DNA of 64,000 nt. Source: Streptomyces sp. NBC_01304 (GTDB taxonomy: Bacteria; Actinomycetota; Actinomycetes; Streptomycetales; Streptomycetaceae). Under the pieces are notes generated by a model, which was given only the letters and a program-made list of their open reading frames with translations, did not search any database and was not told the DNA's origin. A program made the translations under genes and the position numbers. The stretch's first letter is position 1; each line of letters begins with the position of its first letter. Shown piece by piece: positions 41,503-50,804 of the stretch. The stretch spans positions 8,494,001-8,558,000 of the forward strand of contig NZ_CP109055.1 in the NCBI RefSeq assembly GCF_035975855.1. The letters are read 5' to 3'.

Positions 41503-42987
41503 ATGAACGCCCTCAACTCCCTGATGGACGGCTTCGGCACCGCCCTCACCCCCATCAACCTCCTGTGGGCCGCGATAGGCGTCCTGCTCGGCACGGCCAT
41601 CGGCGTACTGCCCGGCATCGGCCCCGCGATGGCCGTGGCGCTGCTGCTCCCGGTGACGTACGGACTCGAACCGACCGGCGCGTTCATCATGTTCGCCGGC
41701 ATCTACTACGGCGCCATGTTCGGCGGCTCCACGACCTCCATCCTCCTCAACACCCCGGGGGAGAGCGCGGCCGTCGTCGCCGCGATGGAAGGCCACCCGA
41801 TGGCCAAGTCGGGCCGTGGCGCGCAGGCCCTCGCGGCCGCCGCCATCGGGCACTTCGCGGGCGGCATGATCGGCACGATCCTGCTCGTCGTCCTGGCGCC
41901 GACCATCGCCGACCTGGCGGTGGACATCGGTGCGCCGGACTACTTCGCCATCATGGTCCTCGCGTTCATCGCGGTGACGTCGGTGCTCGGCTCGTCCCGC
42001 ATCCGCGGCCTGGCATCCCTGTTGATCGGCCTGACGATCGGTCTGGTCGGCCTCGACCAGATGACCGGCCAGCAGCGCCTCACCTTCGGCTCGCTCCAAC
42101 TCGCCGACGGCATCGACGTGGTGATCGTCGCGGTCGGGCTCTTCGCGATCGGCGAGGCCCTGTGGGTGGCCGCCCATCTGCGGCGCACGTCCGGCGACGC
42201 GATCCCGGTCGGCCGGCCCTGGCTCGGCAGGGCGGACGTCAGGCGCACCTGGAAGTCGTGGCTGCGCGGGCCGCTCATCGGGTTCCCGTTCGGGGCGATT
42301 CCGGCCGGTGGCGCGGAGATCCCGACCTTCCTGTCGTACGTCACCGAGAAGCGCCTGTCCAAGCACAAGGACGAGTTCGGCAAGGGCGCCATCGAGGGCG
42401 TCGCCGGACCCGAGTCCGCGGCCTCCGCTTCCGCCGCCGGAACTCTCGTGTCGATGCTGACACTCGGCCTGCCCACCACCGCCGTCGCGGCCGTGATGCT
42501 CGCCGCCTTCCAGCAGTACGGCATCCAGCCCGGGCCGCTCCTCTTCGACCGCGAGCCGGAGTTGGTGTGGGGCCTGATCGCCTCGCTGTTCGTCGGGATG
42601 GTGCTGCTCCTCGCGCTGAACCTGCCGCTCGCACCGGTCTGGGCGAAGCTCCTCAAGATCCCGCGGCCCTATCTGTACGCGGGCATCATGTTCTTCGCCG
42701 CCGTGGGCGCGTACGCCGTCGGGGGCGAGGCCCTCGACCTGGTGATCCTGCTGGTCATCGGCCTGCTGGGGTTCGGGATGCGACGGTACGGACTGCCCGT
42801 CCTGCCCGCGGTCATCGGCGTGATCCTCGGCCCGGCCGCCGAGCAGCAGCTGCGCCGCGCCCTGCAGATCAGCGACGGCAGTGTCTCGGGCCTGGTCAAC
42901 ACGCCCTTCTCGGTGACCGTTTACGCCGTGATCGCGCTGCTCCTCGCCTGGCCGCTGCTGAAGAAGCTGGTGCGGCGGCGCGGCTGA
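41503..42987 (+). CDS. tctA: Tripartite tricarboxylate transporter large membrane subunit
   Basis: 494-residue polytopic subunit, the usual TctA length, with about eleven or twelve helices. Diagnostic motifs are [22 protein letters not shown] near the start, shown in part; [21 protein letters not shown]; and [20 protein letters not shown], with the duplicated half-domain [20 protein letters not shown]. The ATG lies one base past the tctB stop, so the three genes form one operon. The adjacent CitB-type regulator is the likely control. No terminator of note follows before the acetyltransferase gene at 43076. Confidence 0.96.
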   Translation: MNALNSLMDGFGTALTPINLLWAAIGVLLGTAIGVLPGIGPAMAVALLLPVTYGLEPTGAFIMFAGIYYGAMFGGSTTSILLNTPGESAAVVAAMEGHPMAKSGRGAQALAAAAIGHFAGGMIGTILLVVLAPTIADLAVDIGAPDYFAIMVLAFIAVTSVLGSSRIRGLASLLIGLTIGLVGLDQMTGQQRLTFGSLQLADGIDVVIVAVGLFAIGEALWVAAHLRRTSGDAIPVGRPWLGRADVRRTWKSWLRGPLIGFPFGAIPAGGAEIPTFLSYVTEKRLSKHKDEFGKGAIEGVAGPESAASASAAGTLVSMLTLGLPTTAVAAVMLAAFQQYGIQPGPLLFDREPELVWGLIASLFVGMVLLLALNLPLAPVWAKLLKIPRPYLYAGIMFFAAVGAYAVGGEALDLVILLVIGLLGFGMRRYGLPVLPAVIGVILGPAAEQQLRRALQISDGSVSGLVNTPFSVTVYAVIALLLAWPLLKKLVRRRG

Positions 42988-43075
42988 GTCACTGTGCCGC
43001 AGCGGCGGAAGGGGCCGGCGCACTGTGCCATCGCGGCCCAAGTGCCCGGCCCCGCAGCGTCGCTAACGTGCTCAC

Positions 43076-43537
43076 ATGACCGAGGACACCCATGACATCA
43101 GGCTTGCCGAGGCCGCCGACGTACCCGCCGTGCAGGCAGTGACCGACGCGGCGTACGCGCACTACATCGAGCGGATCGGGCTGCGGCCCGTGCCGATGGA
43201 CGCCGATCACGCGGCGGACGTGGCGGCGGGGCGGGTGTACGTCACCGGGGATCCGGTGATCGGGCTGCTCGTCCTCGTCCCGCACGAGGACCATCTGTAC
43301 CTGGAGTCCATCGCGGTCCACCCCGACGCCCACGGGCGCGGGGTGGGCCGCGTGCTCCTTGAATTCGTCGAGGCGCACGCGCGCGCACTCGGGCTGCCCG
43401 AGGTACGGCTCCTCACGAACGCCAAGATGTGGGAGAACCAGCAGATCTATCCGCGGTTCGGCTACGAGGTCGTGGAGCGCCGCGTCGACGGGCCGTACGA
43501 CCGCATCCACTACCGGAAGCGGCTGGCCCGACCCTGA
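43076..43537 (+). CDS. GNAT-family N-acetyltransferase
   Basis: 153-residue single-domain acetyltransferase. The acetyl-CoA loop is AVHPDAHGRGVGRVLLEFV (R/Q-x-x-G-x-G/A pattern), preceded by strands DHLYLESI and GLLVLVPHE. The C-terminal NQQIYPRFGYEVVERRVDGP with YDRIHYRKRL is common in GNAT proteins of amino-acid or amine acetylating type. The substrate is unknown. It follows tctA by 88 bases and could be read through from it, but a separate promoter is equally likely. Confidence 0.88.
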   Translation: MTEDTHDIRLAEAADVPAVQAVTDAAYAHYIERIGLRPVPMDADHAADVAAGRVYVTGDPVIGLLVLVPHEDHLYLESIAVHPDAHGRGVGRVLLEFVEAHARALGLPEVRLLTNAKMWENQQIYPRFGYEVVERRVDGPYDRIHYRKRLARP

Positions 43538-43549
43538 CGCGGCGCGCGC

Positions 43550-43687
43550 TCAGCCGTCCGGCCACCAGGTCTTGGCTATGTCCCGGCGCACCTCGGGGCG
43601 CTCGCGGGGAGCGGACTCGCGCTCCTCGCGCAGGCGCTGGGTCGTGCTCGACTTCCTGACGGGCTTCTGCACGGTCACGCGACGCAT
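43550..43687 (-). CDS. Conserved-looking 45-residue basic protein
   Basis: 45 codons starting at ATG 43687 with AAGGAGG 5 bases upstream, an excellent ribosome-binding site that supports real translation. The sequence is strongly charged, with 12 Arg and 3 Lys, beginning MRRVTVQKPVRKSSTTQ and ending DIAKTWWPDG. There is no signal peptide or membrane segment. It converges with the acetyltransferase gene, 12 bases apart. I do not recognise the family; a nucleic-acid-binding or ribosome-associated role would fit the charge but is only a guess. Confidence 0.6.
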   Translation of the reverse strand: MRRVTVQKPVRKSSTTQRLREERESAPRERPEVRRDIAKTWWPDG

Positions 43688-44081
43688 GACGGCCTCCTTC
43701 GCTGCCCTTGCCTGTCCGTTGGGATGCAGTGGTTCGGCGCTCGCGTTGCTCGGCTTCCTCAATGCAGACCCTTGGACGGGATATTCCTCATCGGTGCCCG
43801 ACGTATGCGCGCACCGATCGTTGTTCGCCGTGGGCGTGGCCGCGTTTGAGCCCGGTGGGCCGTGCGACTGTCCACGAGGTTGCCGTGACGGTACTCATCG
43901 GGCCTGGTCGGCGCCAGGGGGTTTCGCACACTCGCACGTCACACGTGGGATGGGTCACGGGCCGCGCGGCTCGAGCGAACCTTGAGCGGGCCTGGAACGG
44001 AGCGAGATCCGGGCACTGTCAGTGACGCATGTCACGATCTTCGGATGATGACTCGGGGAGGGCCCATTCAGGGCATGGCGC
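43688..44081. other. Intergenic region upstream of the small basic protein
   Basis: About 390 bases without a convincing gene, between the small minus-strand protein and the terminator of the isochorismatase-like gene. It must contain the promoter of the small protein. A plus-strand open frame (43708-44025) has a Cys/Arg/His-rich, unpatterned translation and no ribosome-binding site. No repeat or hairpin of note was seen. Confidence 0.5.
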
Positions 44082-44110
44082 CGCGCGGCCGGGCAGGGCC
44101 CGGCCGCGCG
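44082..44110 (-). terminator. Intrinsic terminator of the isochorismatase-like gene
   Basis: Perfect 13-bp stem (CGCGCGGCCGGGC / GCCCGGCCGCGCG) with a 3-base loop, 23 bases beyond the stop of the minus-strand hydrolase gene. Confidence 0.85.
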
Positions 44111-44132
44111 GGGGTGACAGGAGTGACAGGGG

Positions 44133-44771
44133 TCAGGCGGGCAGGGCGTCCACCGTGGGGACGACCATGCCGAAGACGTCGGTGATCGTGGTCAGGGCCG
44201 CGGTCTGGAGGGTGGCGGAGGGCAGGACCGTGCCGTCCGGGGCGGCCAGGGCGCGGGTGGCGGTGGCCTCGGCGACGACCGTGGGGCGGTAGCCGAGGTG
44301 GAAGGCGCCCTGAGCGGTGTGGCTGACGCAGATGTGCGTGATGAAGCCGGCCAGGACCAGGTCCTTGCCGCTGCCCGCCGCGGCGCCCAGGTCGGTCAGG
44401 GTCTTCTCCAGGTCGGTGAGGTGGAAGGCGTTGGGGAACTGCTTCACCACGACCGCCTCGCCGTCCACCGGGGCGACCTCGTCGCTGATGGCGCCGAGGG
44501 GGGTGCGGATGTCGTACGGGGTGCCCTCGCCGGCGTCGTTGACGATGTGGACGACCGGGGTGCCGGCGGCGCGGGCCCGGGCCAGCAGGCGGGCGCCCGC
44601 CGCGACGGCCTCCTCGGCGCCGTCCAGGGCCATGACGCCGCTGCGGTAGGTGTTCTGGAAGTCGATCATGATCAGGATCGACTCGCTGAGCCGGGCCGGG
44701 GTGCTGTCCAGACCGCTGACTTCGCGCAGGGTCTTGGAGGGCTGGGGCTGGGAGGACTGAATGGTGCTCAT
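44133..44771 (-). CDS. Isochorismatase-fold cysteine hydrolase
   Basis: 212-residue alpha/beta hydrolase of the isochorismatase-like family. The catalytic triad is complete: Asp37 (IMIDFQNTY), Lys110 (VVVKQFPNAF) and Cys148 (FITHICVSHTA). The family hydrolyses amides and related bonds (nicotinamide, N-carbamoyl compounds, isochorismate); the Cys points to an amidase-like reaction. The first 25 residues are a disordered Ser/Gln/Pro-rich leader. ATG 44771 is chosen, with AAAGG 8 bases upstream; an upstream ATG at 44825 is less likely. The gene follows a GlxA-type AraC regulator on the same strand, a common pairing in which the regulator controls the hydrolase. Confidence 0.9.
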   Translation of the reverse strand: MSTIQSSQPQPSKTLREVSGLDSTPARLSESILIMIDFQNTYRSGVMALDGAEEAVAAGARLLARARAAGTPVVHIVNDAGEGTPYDIRTPLGAISDEVAPVDGEAVVVKQFPNAFHLTDLEKTLTDLGAAAGSGKDLVLAGFITHICVSHTAQGAFHLGYRPTVVAEATATRALAAPDGTVLPSATLQTAALTTITDVFGMVVPTVDALPA

Positions 44772-44871
44772 GGTGTGCCTTTCACAAGGAGGTTGGGGCG
44801 TAAAGGAGTTGATGGAATCGGGCATGGCGAAGCCGTCGGGCTTGCCCGCGTGGTGAGTGGTCGAGTGGTGA

Positions 44872-44913
44872 GCGCTGAGCGCTGAGTGGTGCGCGGTGAG
44901 TGGTGCGCGGTGA
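44872..44913. repeat. Short tandem repeats before the AraC-type gene end
   Basis: GCGCTGA occurs twice in a row (44872-44885), then GTGGTGCGCGGTGA twice in a row (44886-44913). They fill the end of the gap between the AraC-type regulator stop and the hydrolase gene. Probably slippage products. Confidence 0.7.
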
Positions 44914-44916
44914 AGG

Positions 44917-45909
44917 TCAGGCGGTCCGGGTGCGGAAGCGGCGCCGGTAGGCCGCGGGCGTCGTGGCGAGCTGTCGCTTGAACGCGCGGTGCAGGGTTTC
45001 CACCGAGCCGAGCCCCGCCGTGGCCGCGACCTGGTCGAGCGGGCTGTCGGTCGTCTCCAGGAGACGCCGGGCCACTTCGACCCGGGCGGCCTCCACGTAC
45101 GCGCCGGGGCCGGCGCCCGTCTCCTGTTTGAAGACGCGGGCGAAGTGGCGCTCGCTCAGACACATCCGGGCCGCCAGCGCCTCCGCCGACAGGTCCTCGG
45201 TGAGGTGATCGGCGATGAACAGCCGCAGTTCGTCGATGTCGCGGCGCTCGGAGGCCGGACTGCTGAGCGGCACCGAGAACTGGCTCTGGCCGCCCTGCCG
45301 TTTGAGGTACATCACCAGCTGCCGGGCCACGGCCAGGGCTACCTCCTCGCCCTGGTCCTCGGCCACCAGTGCCAGGGCCAGATCGAGGCACGCGCTGATC
45401 CCGGCCCCGGTCCACAGCCGGCCCCGGTCGGTGCGTACGAAGATCGGGTCCGGGTCGACCGTGACGGCCGGGTGCTCGGCGGCCAGCTGGGCGGCGGTCG
45501 ACCAGTGGGTGGTCGCCGTCTTGCCGTCCAGGAGCCCGGCCGCCGCGAGCAGGTGTGCGCCCACGCACACCGACGCCACCCGCCGGGCCCGTGGGGCGGC
45601 CGCCTTCACCCACGCCACGACATCGTCGTCGATGCGGGCGACCGGGCCGGCCTCGGTCATGTCGACGGCGCCGGGCACCAGCATGGTGTCCACGTCGCCG
45701 CCGACCTCGTCGAAGGACAGATCGGTCAGCAGCCGCACCCCCGCCGACGTCCGCACCTCGCCGGCGACCGGTCCGGCGAGGCGGACCTGGTAGCCGGCGC
45801 GGCCCGCGGTCTCCCGGTTGGCCAGGGCGAAGACCTCGGCCGGGCCGGTGACGTCGAGGAGGTCGACATCGGGGAAGACCGCGATCACGACGCGGTGGGT
45901 GCTGGGCAT
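44917..45909 (-). CDS. GlxA-type transcriptional regulator (DJ-1/PfpI + AraC HTH)
   Basis: 330-residue regulator with an N-terminal DJ-1/PfpI-like domain (VVIAVFPDVDLLDVTGPAEVF, then the nucleophile-elbow-like VASVCVGAHLLAAAGLLDGK, whose Cys may sense a ligand or redox state). The C-terminal AraC-type double helix-turn-helix includes LSAEALAARMCLSERHFARV and PLDQVAATAGLGSVETLHRA. Family members respond to small amines or amides. It lies 145 bases upstream of the isochorismatase-like gene on the same strand and probably regulates it. ATG 45909 is chosen; ATG 45936 would add nine residues. Confidence 0.9.
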   Translation of the reverse strand: MPSTHRVVIAVFPDVDLLDVTGPAEVFALANRETAGRAGYQVRLAGPVAGEVRTSAGVRLLTDLSFDEVGGDVDTMLVPGAVDMTEAGPVARIDDDVVAWVKAAAPRARRVASVCVGAHLLAAAGLLDGKTATTHWSTAAQLAAEHPAVTVDPDPIFVRTDRGRLWTGAGISACLDLALALVAEDQGEEVALAVARQLVMYLKRQGGQSQFSVPLSSPASERRDIDELRLFIADHLTEDLSAEALAARMCLSERHFARVFKQETGAGPGAYVEAARVEVARRLLETTDSPLDQVAATAGLGSVETLHRAFKRQLATTPAAYRRRFRTRTA

Positions 45910-46038
45910 GGATCCATCGTCGCCGGGGTCCGCCATGGCCGCAATGACGATTCCCTGTCACTTACGGACATAGGGCGGCGGGCCCTGTGGTGCAGGTGTC
46001 CGGTGCCGGGTGCCGTCGGTCGAGAAGGTCGCGTGCCG

Positions 46039-46548
46039 TCAGTCGAGCAGGGCGACGAACTTGCCCAGCTTGGCAAGGAGCTCGAGCTCGTCCAGGGCGC
46101 GCACCGCCTCGGCCGCGGCCTCCGGGTCGCGCTCGGCCAGGCCGCTGTCCGCGAACTCGTCCTCGTCGAGGCGCAGGATCTGCGCGCCGTCCGCCGAGAC
46201 CCACAGGTCGAGGTCCAGGTCCTCGACGACCAGCTCGCCGTCCGCGGTGCCGGCCGGCCTGGTCACGTCGCAGTACCAGCCCTTGAGGGAGCCGTCGGAC
46301 GCGCGGACCTCCTTCACCGCGTAGTAGCGGTCGCGCCAGAAGTGCTCGGTGAAGACGTCGCCCGGCTCGAAGCGGACGAAGCCGAAGTCACGCGTGTGCG
46401 CGGCGGCCCAGGGCGCGCGGACGGTGGTGCGGGTGCCGTCGTCGCGTACGACCGTCGCCGGGTAACGGATCTTCGTACGGCCCGCCTTGACGAGGACGAC
46501 GTCGATCGTCGTGCCCTGCGTGAAGACGACCTCAGAGCTCGTGGACAT
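46039..46548 (-). CDS. DUF402 family protein (FomD/Ntdp-like hydrolase fold)
   Basis: 169-residue DUF402 protein. The core FTEHFWRDRYYAVKEV then GWYCDVTRPAG and the acidic LVVEDLDLDLWVSADG match the family, whose characterised members are nucleotide or cytidylyl-phosphonate hydrolases using two metal ions held by Asp residues. A C-terminal helical extension is Glu/Ala/Leu-rich. GGAGG lies 7 bases before the ATG. Its start overlaps the end of the upstream acetyltransferase gene by 17 bases, so the two are in one operon. The substrate here is unknown. Confidence 0.85.
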   Translation of the reverse strand: MSTSSEVVFTQGTTIDVVLVKAGRTKIRYPATVVRDDGTRTTVRAPWAAAHTRDFGFVRFEPGDVFTEHFWRDRYYAVKEVRASDGSLKGWYCDVTRPAGTADGELVVEDLDLDLWVSADGAQILRLDEDEFADSGLAERDPEAAAEAVRALDELELLAKLGKFVALLD

Positions 46549-47461
46549 GCCTTACCTCCGTTGCGCTGATCTTGTAGCCGAACCAATTGTTGATCGCCAG
46601 CATCGGTTCGTTGGCCGCGTCGTTCCCGGTGAACGCCTCCGTGTGCCCGGTGGCGCGGGCGCGGTGCAGCGAGGCGTTCTTGGCGAGCTTGGCGAGGCCC
46701 CGGCCGCGGAAGGCGCGGGCAGTGCCGGTCATGCCGGACGCGTAGCGGCTGCCGCCGTCCGTGCGGGCCAGGGTGAAGGCCGCGGGTACGCCGTCCACCA
46801 GGGCGACCATGGTCAGATCATGGCTGGTCAGCGGGTGCCGCCAGGTCTCGGACAGCCAGTGCTCGTAGTCCGTGAACTCGGTCGGTACGTCGCTCGGTTC
46901 GTCCGCCACGGTCTCCGCGTCCAGCGCGAACAGCGTGCGCGGGTCGTCCGCGAAGTCCGCGGCCGGGCGCAGCTCGACGCCCGGCGGAAGCTCTGCCAGT
47001 GGGGGCAGGGTGCCGTTCGCCAGGTCCAGGCGGAGGAAGTGCGCGGGCCTGCTGGCCCGGTAGCCGCGCCGCTCGGCGAAGGCGCGGTACGCGGGCTCGT
47101 CGAGGACCCAGGAGTAGACGGCCGTCGCCCCGGCCTTCGCGAGGCGCTGCTCGGCGAACCTGACGATCTCCGAGCCGGCGCCGAGGCCGCGATGCTCCGG
47201 ATGTACGTAGACGTTGAGCGAGCCCTGGCCCGGCAGCGGGCTGTCGTGGACGAGACCCGTCTGGGCGGTGCCGATGATCTCGCCGGCCGGCGTCTCGGCG
47301 ACCAGGGGGCGGTACTGGGCCTCGGGGTGGGCGTGTGCCGTGTCGAAGGCGACGGATTCTGCGGTGCAGAGCATGAAGGGGACGGCGGCCCTTCGGACTT
47401 GGGCGAAGTGTTCGGTGTCGCGGGGGTCGTGGGGGTCGAGGTCGCGGACGAGCACAGTCAT
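46532..47461 (-). CDS. Double-domain GNAT-family N-acetyltransferase
   Basis: 309-residue protein with two GNAT-like halves. The N-terminal one has NVYVHPEHRGLGAGSEIVRF (V-x-P-x-x-R-G-x-G acetyl-CoA loop). The C-terminal one has GTARAFRGRGLAKLAKNASL and ends NNWFGYKISATEV. This mycothiol-synthase-like layout usually has one active and one degenerate half. The ATG at 47461 opens the conserved region; upstream the frame runs into a tandem DNA repeat and is not protein-like. No clear ribosome-binding site, so it may be leaderless. It is divergent from the GntR gene across repeat copy 3. Confidence 0.87.
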   Translation of the reverse strand: MTVLVRDLDPHDPRDTEHFAQVRRAAVPFMLCTAESVAFDTAHAHPEAQYRPLVAETPAGEIIGTAQTGLVHDSPLPGQGSLNVYVHPEHRGLGAGSEIVRFAEQRLAKAGATAVYSWVLDEPAYRAFAERRGYRASRPAHFLRLDLANGTLPPLAELPPGVELRPAADFADDPRTLFALDAETVADEPSDVPTEFTDYEHWLSETWRHPLTSHDLTMVALVDGVPAAFTLARTDGGSRYASGMTGTARAFRGRGLAKLAKNASLHRARATGHTEAFTGNDAANEPMLAINNWFGYKISATEVRHVHEL

Positions 47462-47475
47462 GTCGGGGACGGTAC

Positions 47476-47584
47476 GTGGGGGTGGGGTGGGGCGTCTTCT
47501 TGTTTTCTCCCCGCCCCGCCCCTTCCCGTAGGTCTGCGACGCCTTCCGCCCTGCGGGCGGTGTCCTCAAACGCCGGACGGGCTG
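47476..47584 (+). repeat. Dispersed intergenic element, copy 3
   Basis: G-rich arm (GGGGGTGGGGTGGGGCG) that can pair, with G-T wobbles, to CCCCGCCCCGCCCC. CCTTCCCGTAGGTC, a small hairpin (CCGCCCTGCGGGCGG) and the common 24-base tail at 47561-47584 follow. The tail runs directly into the 19-bp tandem array. Confidence 0.8.
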
Positions 47585-47790
47585 AAGGGAAGCGGACGGG
47601 CTGAAGGGAAGCGGACGGGCTGAAGGGAAGCGGACGGGCTGAAGGGAAGCGGACGGGCTGAAGGGAAGCGGACGGGCTGAAGGGAAGCGGACGGGCTGAA
47701 GGGAAGCGGACGGGCTGAAGGGAAGCGGACGGGCTGAAGGGAAGCGGACGGGATGGAGGGAAGCGGACGGGATGGAGGGAGCGGACAGGA
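47574..47790 (+). repeat. 19-bp tandem array, about 11 units
   Basis: Nine perfect copies of CGGACGGGCTGAAGGGAAG (47574-47744), then two variants with GGATGGAGGGAAG and a partial unit. The first 10 bases of the unit are the last bases of the dispersed element, so the array looks like an expansion of that tail. It occupies the region directly upstream of the GntR gene, where its promoter should be. Confidence 0.95.
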
Positions 47791-47807
47791 TGGATAGGGT
47801 CGGATCC

Positions 47808-48179
47808 GTGACCTTGAAGCTCCGCATCCACCACGATGCCGCCGTCGCGCCCTTCGAGCAGGTGCGCGTTCAGATTTCCGAGCAGGCCCGGGGCGGGAAG
47901 CTGCCCGTGGGGTACAAGCTGCCGACCGTGCGGGGGCTTGCCGAGGAGTTGGGGCTTGCCGCCAATACCGTGGCGAAGGCGTACCGCGCCCTGGAAGCGG
48001 ACGGGGTGATCGAGACGCGGGGCCGGAACGGCACGTTCATCGCCGCCGCCGGTGACGCGGCCGAGCGCAAGGCCGCCACCGCGGCCGCCGAATACGCGGA
48101 GCAGGCCAGGCGGTTGGGCCTGGACCGGGCCGCGGCGCTCGCGGCGGTCGAGGACGCGGTGCGGGCGGCGTACTCCTAG
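47808..48179 (+). CDS. GntR-family (YtrA-type) transcriptional regulator
   Basis: 123-residue short GntR protein. The winged helix is at 12-75 (PFEQVRVQISEQARGGKL, then YKLPTVRGLAEELGLAANTV, then ALEADGVIETRGRNGTFIAA). The remainder is a short Ala-rich helix of the YtrA subfamily and there is no ligand domain. Such repressors often control a neighbouring ABC transporter, but none is adjacent; the next gene is a convergent kinase. GTG 47808 gives the conserved beginning TLKLRIHHD; ATG 47790 is an alternative. Its upstream region is taken up by the 19-bp array. Confidence 0.88.
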   Translation: MTLKLRIHHDAAVAPFEQVRVQISEQARGGKLPVGYKLPTVRGLAEELGLAANTVAKAYRALEADGVIETRGRNGTFIAAAGDAAERKAATAAAEYAEQARRLGLDRAAALAAVEDAVRAAYS

Positions 48180-48182
48180 AAG

Positions 48183-49438
48183 CTAGAACTCCACCCGGAC
48201 CGTCAGGCCTCCGCCTTCGCCCTCGTTCGCCTCCGCTGTGACCGTCCAGTCGTGGGCCCGCGCGATCGACGCCACGATGGACAGGCCCAGGCCTGCCCCC
48301 GAGCCCGGCCGGTGTTCGCGTTCCTTCAGGCGGCGGAACGGCTCGAAGAGCTGGGGGACGACGTCCGGCGGGACGGGTGGGCCGGTGTTGCAGACGGTCA
48401 GGCCGGTGGCGTCCGTGGTCACCGTGACCGTGCCGCCCGGCCCCGGCACGTTGTGGCGTACGGCGTTGGCCACAAGGTTTTCCACCAGGTGGTGCAGAAG
48501 CACCGGATCGCCGGTCACCGGCACGGGCGCGGCGTCCACCGACACCGTCACCTCGTGCCGCCGGGCCTGCGCCGCGAGCCCCGCCACCGCCTCCTCGACC
48601 GTCCGCCCCAGGTCGACCGGCTCGGCCTTCTCCACACCCTGGTCCGCGGCCGAGAGCAGCAACAGCCCCTCGATCAGGCGCTCGCTGTCGTCGGCCACCT
48701 CCAGCAGCTTGCCCCTGATGCGGGCCACCTTCGCCGGGTCCGGGTCCGCGAGGCCGATCTCCGCCGCCGCCCGCTGCACGGCCAGCGGAGTGCGCAGCTC
48801 GTGCGCGGCGTTCGCGGCGAACCGCTGCTGGGCGCAGACCAGTTGCTCGATCCGGTCCAGCATCTCGTCGAAGGTGTCGGCCAGGCGCTTCAGTTCGCCC
48901 GGCGGCCCGGCCAGGGCGATGCGCCGGTGCAGGTTCTCTCCGGACAGCCGGCGGGCCGTCTCGGCGATCACGCCGACCGGACGCAGCACCCGCCCGGCCA
49001 GCCACCAGGCGAGCACGAGCGACACCACCGCGAACAGGGCGAGCGCCAGCAAGGACACCGTGAGCAGCCGGTTCAGGGTGGCCTGTTCCACGGCGTCCGA
49101 GAGGCTGCTGCGGGTGACCCTGCAGTCCGAGCGCTTCGCGCAGTCGAGCCACGGGGGCGGCGACACCGTCTCCGCGGGGCTCGGCGACGGGGTCGGGGCT
49201 CCCTCGGGGAGATCTTCGAGACGCTGCGCCGGGGCCCAACGGGCGACCGCTCCACTGATCCTCTCGTACAGACTCTCCCGTACGAGGCCATAGACCAGCG
49301 CGACGAGCCCGCCCCCGCAGAGCAGCAGCAGCGCCCCGTACACCAACGTCAGCCGCACCCGCTCGCTGCCCGGCAGCAGGGCCCGCCGCAGCAGTCCGCG
49401 ACGGGCCGGAACGGGGGTCGGCAGGTGAGCGCAGGCCA

Positions 49439-49439
<1 letters not shown>
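48183..49439 (-). CDS. Histidine kinase, OmpR-type partner
   Basis: 418-residue sensor kinase. Two membrane helices (about 29-52 and 125-148) flank an extracytoplasmic loop of about 70 residues containing a Pro/Ser-rich stretch and two cysteines, C100 and C106 (DCAKRSDC), which could form a disulfide. A HAMP domain follows, then HisKA with His213 (AAHELRTPLAVQRAA) and a HATPase domain (NLVANAVRHN; GSGAGLGLSIV). The start overlaps the response-regulator stop (TGATG). With its regulator it is divergent from a MacAB-like operon, so it probably senses envelope stress or a toxic compound handled by that exporter. Confidence 0.93.
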
Positions 49440-50113
<674 letters not shown>

Positions 50114-50138
50114 CCGCCCTGTTTACCCGAGCCCCACA

Positions 50139-50176
50139 TTTCGTCGTTGTAAGCGGAAGCTGTTAGAGCGACGAAA
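50139..50176. promoter_or_regulatory. Inverted repeat between the response regulator and the exporter operon
   Basis: TTTCGTCG (50139-50146) and CGACGAAA (50169-50176) are perfect 8-base arms with 22 bases between, about 30 bases centre to centre. They lie in the 130-base divergent promoter region, 68 bases before the lipoprotein start. Candidate regulator binding site. Confidence 0.5.
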
Positions 50177-50243
50177 CCGCCTCCCTTGCCACGCTCGCCC
50201 CCCGGCCGGCACCGCCGGTACCGATCTCGGCAAGGAGTCCGTG

Positions 50244-50789
50244 ATGTCCTCAATACCCCCTATGTCATTGATGCTGAAGCGCCCCCTGCAGCTGGCCGTC
50301 ATGACCGGCTGCACCGGTCTGATGCTGCTCGCGACCGCCTGCTCCCAGGCGTCCGACGACAACAGCGAGGACGGGGCGGGCGGCAGCGGCGGTCAGAACA
50401 ACGCGGCCGGCGACAACGGCAAGAGCGCCGACGACGCCCTCAAGTTCCGCCAGTGCCTGCGCAAGCAGGGCATCGACATGCCCGACCCCGAGCCGGGCCA
50501 GGATCCGCGCGGCCTCACTCTCGGCGAGGGCACCGACCCGAAGAAGTTCCAGGAGGCCCTGAAGAAGTGCGGGGGCAGCGGCACCGGCCGCAAGGGCGGC
50601 GGCTCCCTGACGCAGGCCGACAAGGACAAGATGATCAAGTTCGCGCAGTGCATGCGCAAGAACGGCATCGACATGAAGGACCCGAAGCTCGACGGCGGCA
50701 CCGCCATGGGCGAGGCGATGAAGATACCCAAGGGCCAGGAGAAGAAGTTCGAGAAGGCCAACAAGCTCTGCTCGCAGACCAACGGCTGA
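50244..50789 (+). CDS. Small lipoprotein with duplicated C-x-R-K-x-GIDM motif
   Basis: 181-residue exported lipoprotein. The signal peptide ends in lipobox LATAC. An Asn/Gly/Asp-rich linker follows, and then two related blocks: FRQCLRKQGIDMPDP and FAQCMRKNGIDMKDP, each with its own later Cys (LKKCGG and NKLCSQ). The internal duplication suggests two small helical modules each closed by a disulfide. ATG 50244 has AAGGAG 6 bases upstream. It is the first gene of an operon with a membrane fusion protein, an ATPase and a MacB-like permease, so it is probably an accessory of that exporter. I do not recognise a named family. Confidence 0.8.
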   Translation: MSSIPPMSLMLKRPLQLAVMTGCTGLMLLATACSQASDDNSEDGAGGSGGQNNAAGDNGKSADDALKFRQCLRKQGIDMPDPEPGQDPRGLTLGEGTDPKKFQEALKKCGGSGTGRKGGGSLTQADKDKMIKFAQCMRKNGIDMKDPKLDGGTAMGEAMKIPKGQEKKFEKANKLCSQTNG

Positions 50790-50804
50790 GGCGGCGGTCC
50801 GCAG

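Noticed and set aside
43708..44025. Plus-strand 105-codon frame as a gene
   Set aside because: Unpatterned Arg/Cys/His-rich translation, no ribosome-binding site and no resemblance to a known family.
47574..47790. Possible CRISPR array
   Set aside because: Units are 19 bp and directly abutting with no variable spacers, and no cas genes are present.
46818..47834. Open frames through the 19-bp array that encode a repeating SARPLPFSPSASLQPVRFP-like peptide
   Set aside because: A 19-bp unit shifts frame each copy and gives the same 19-residue cycle in all frames; no ribosome-binding site. It is an artefact of the repeat.
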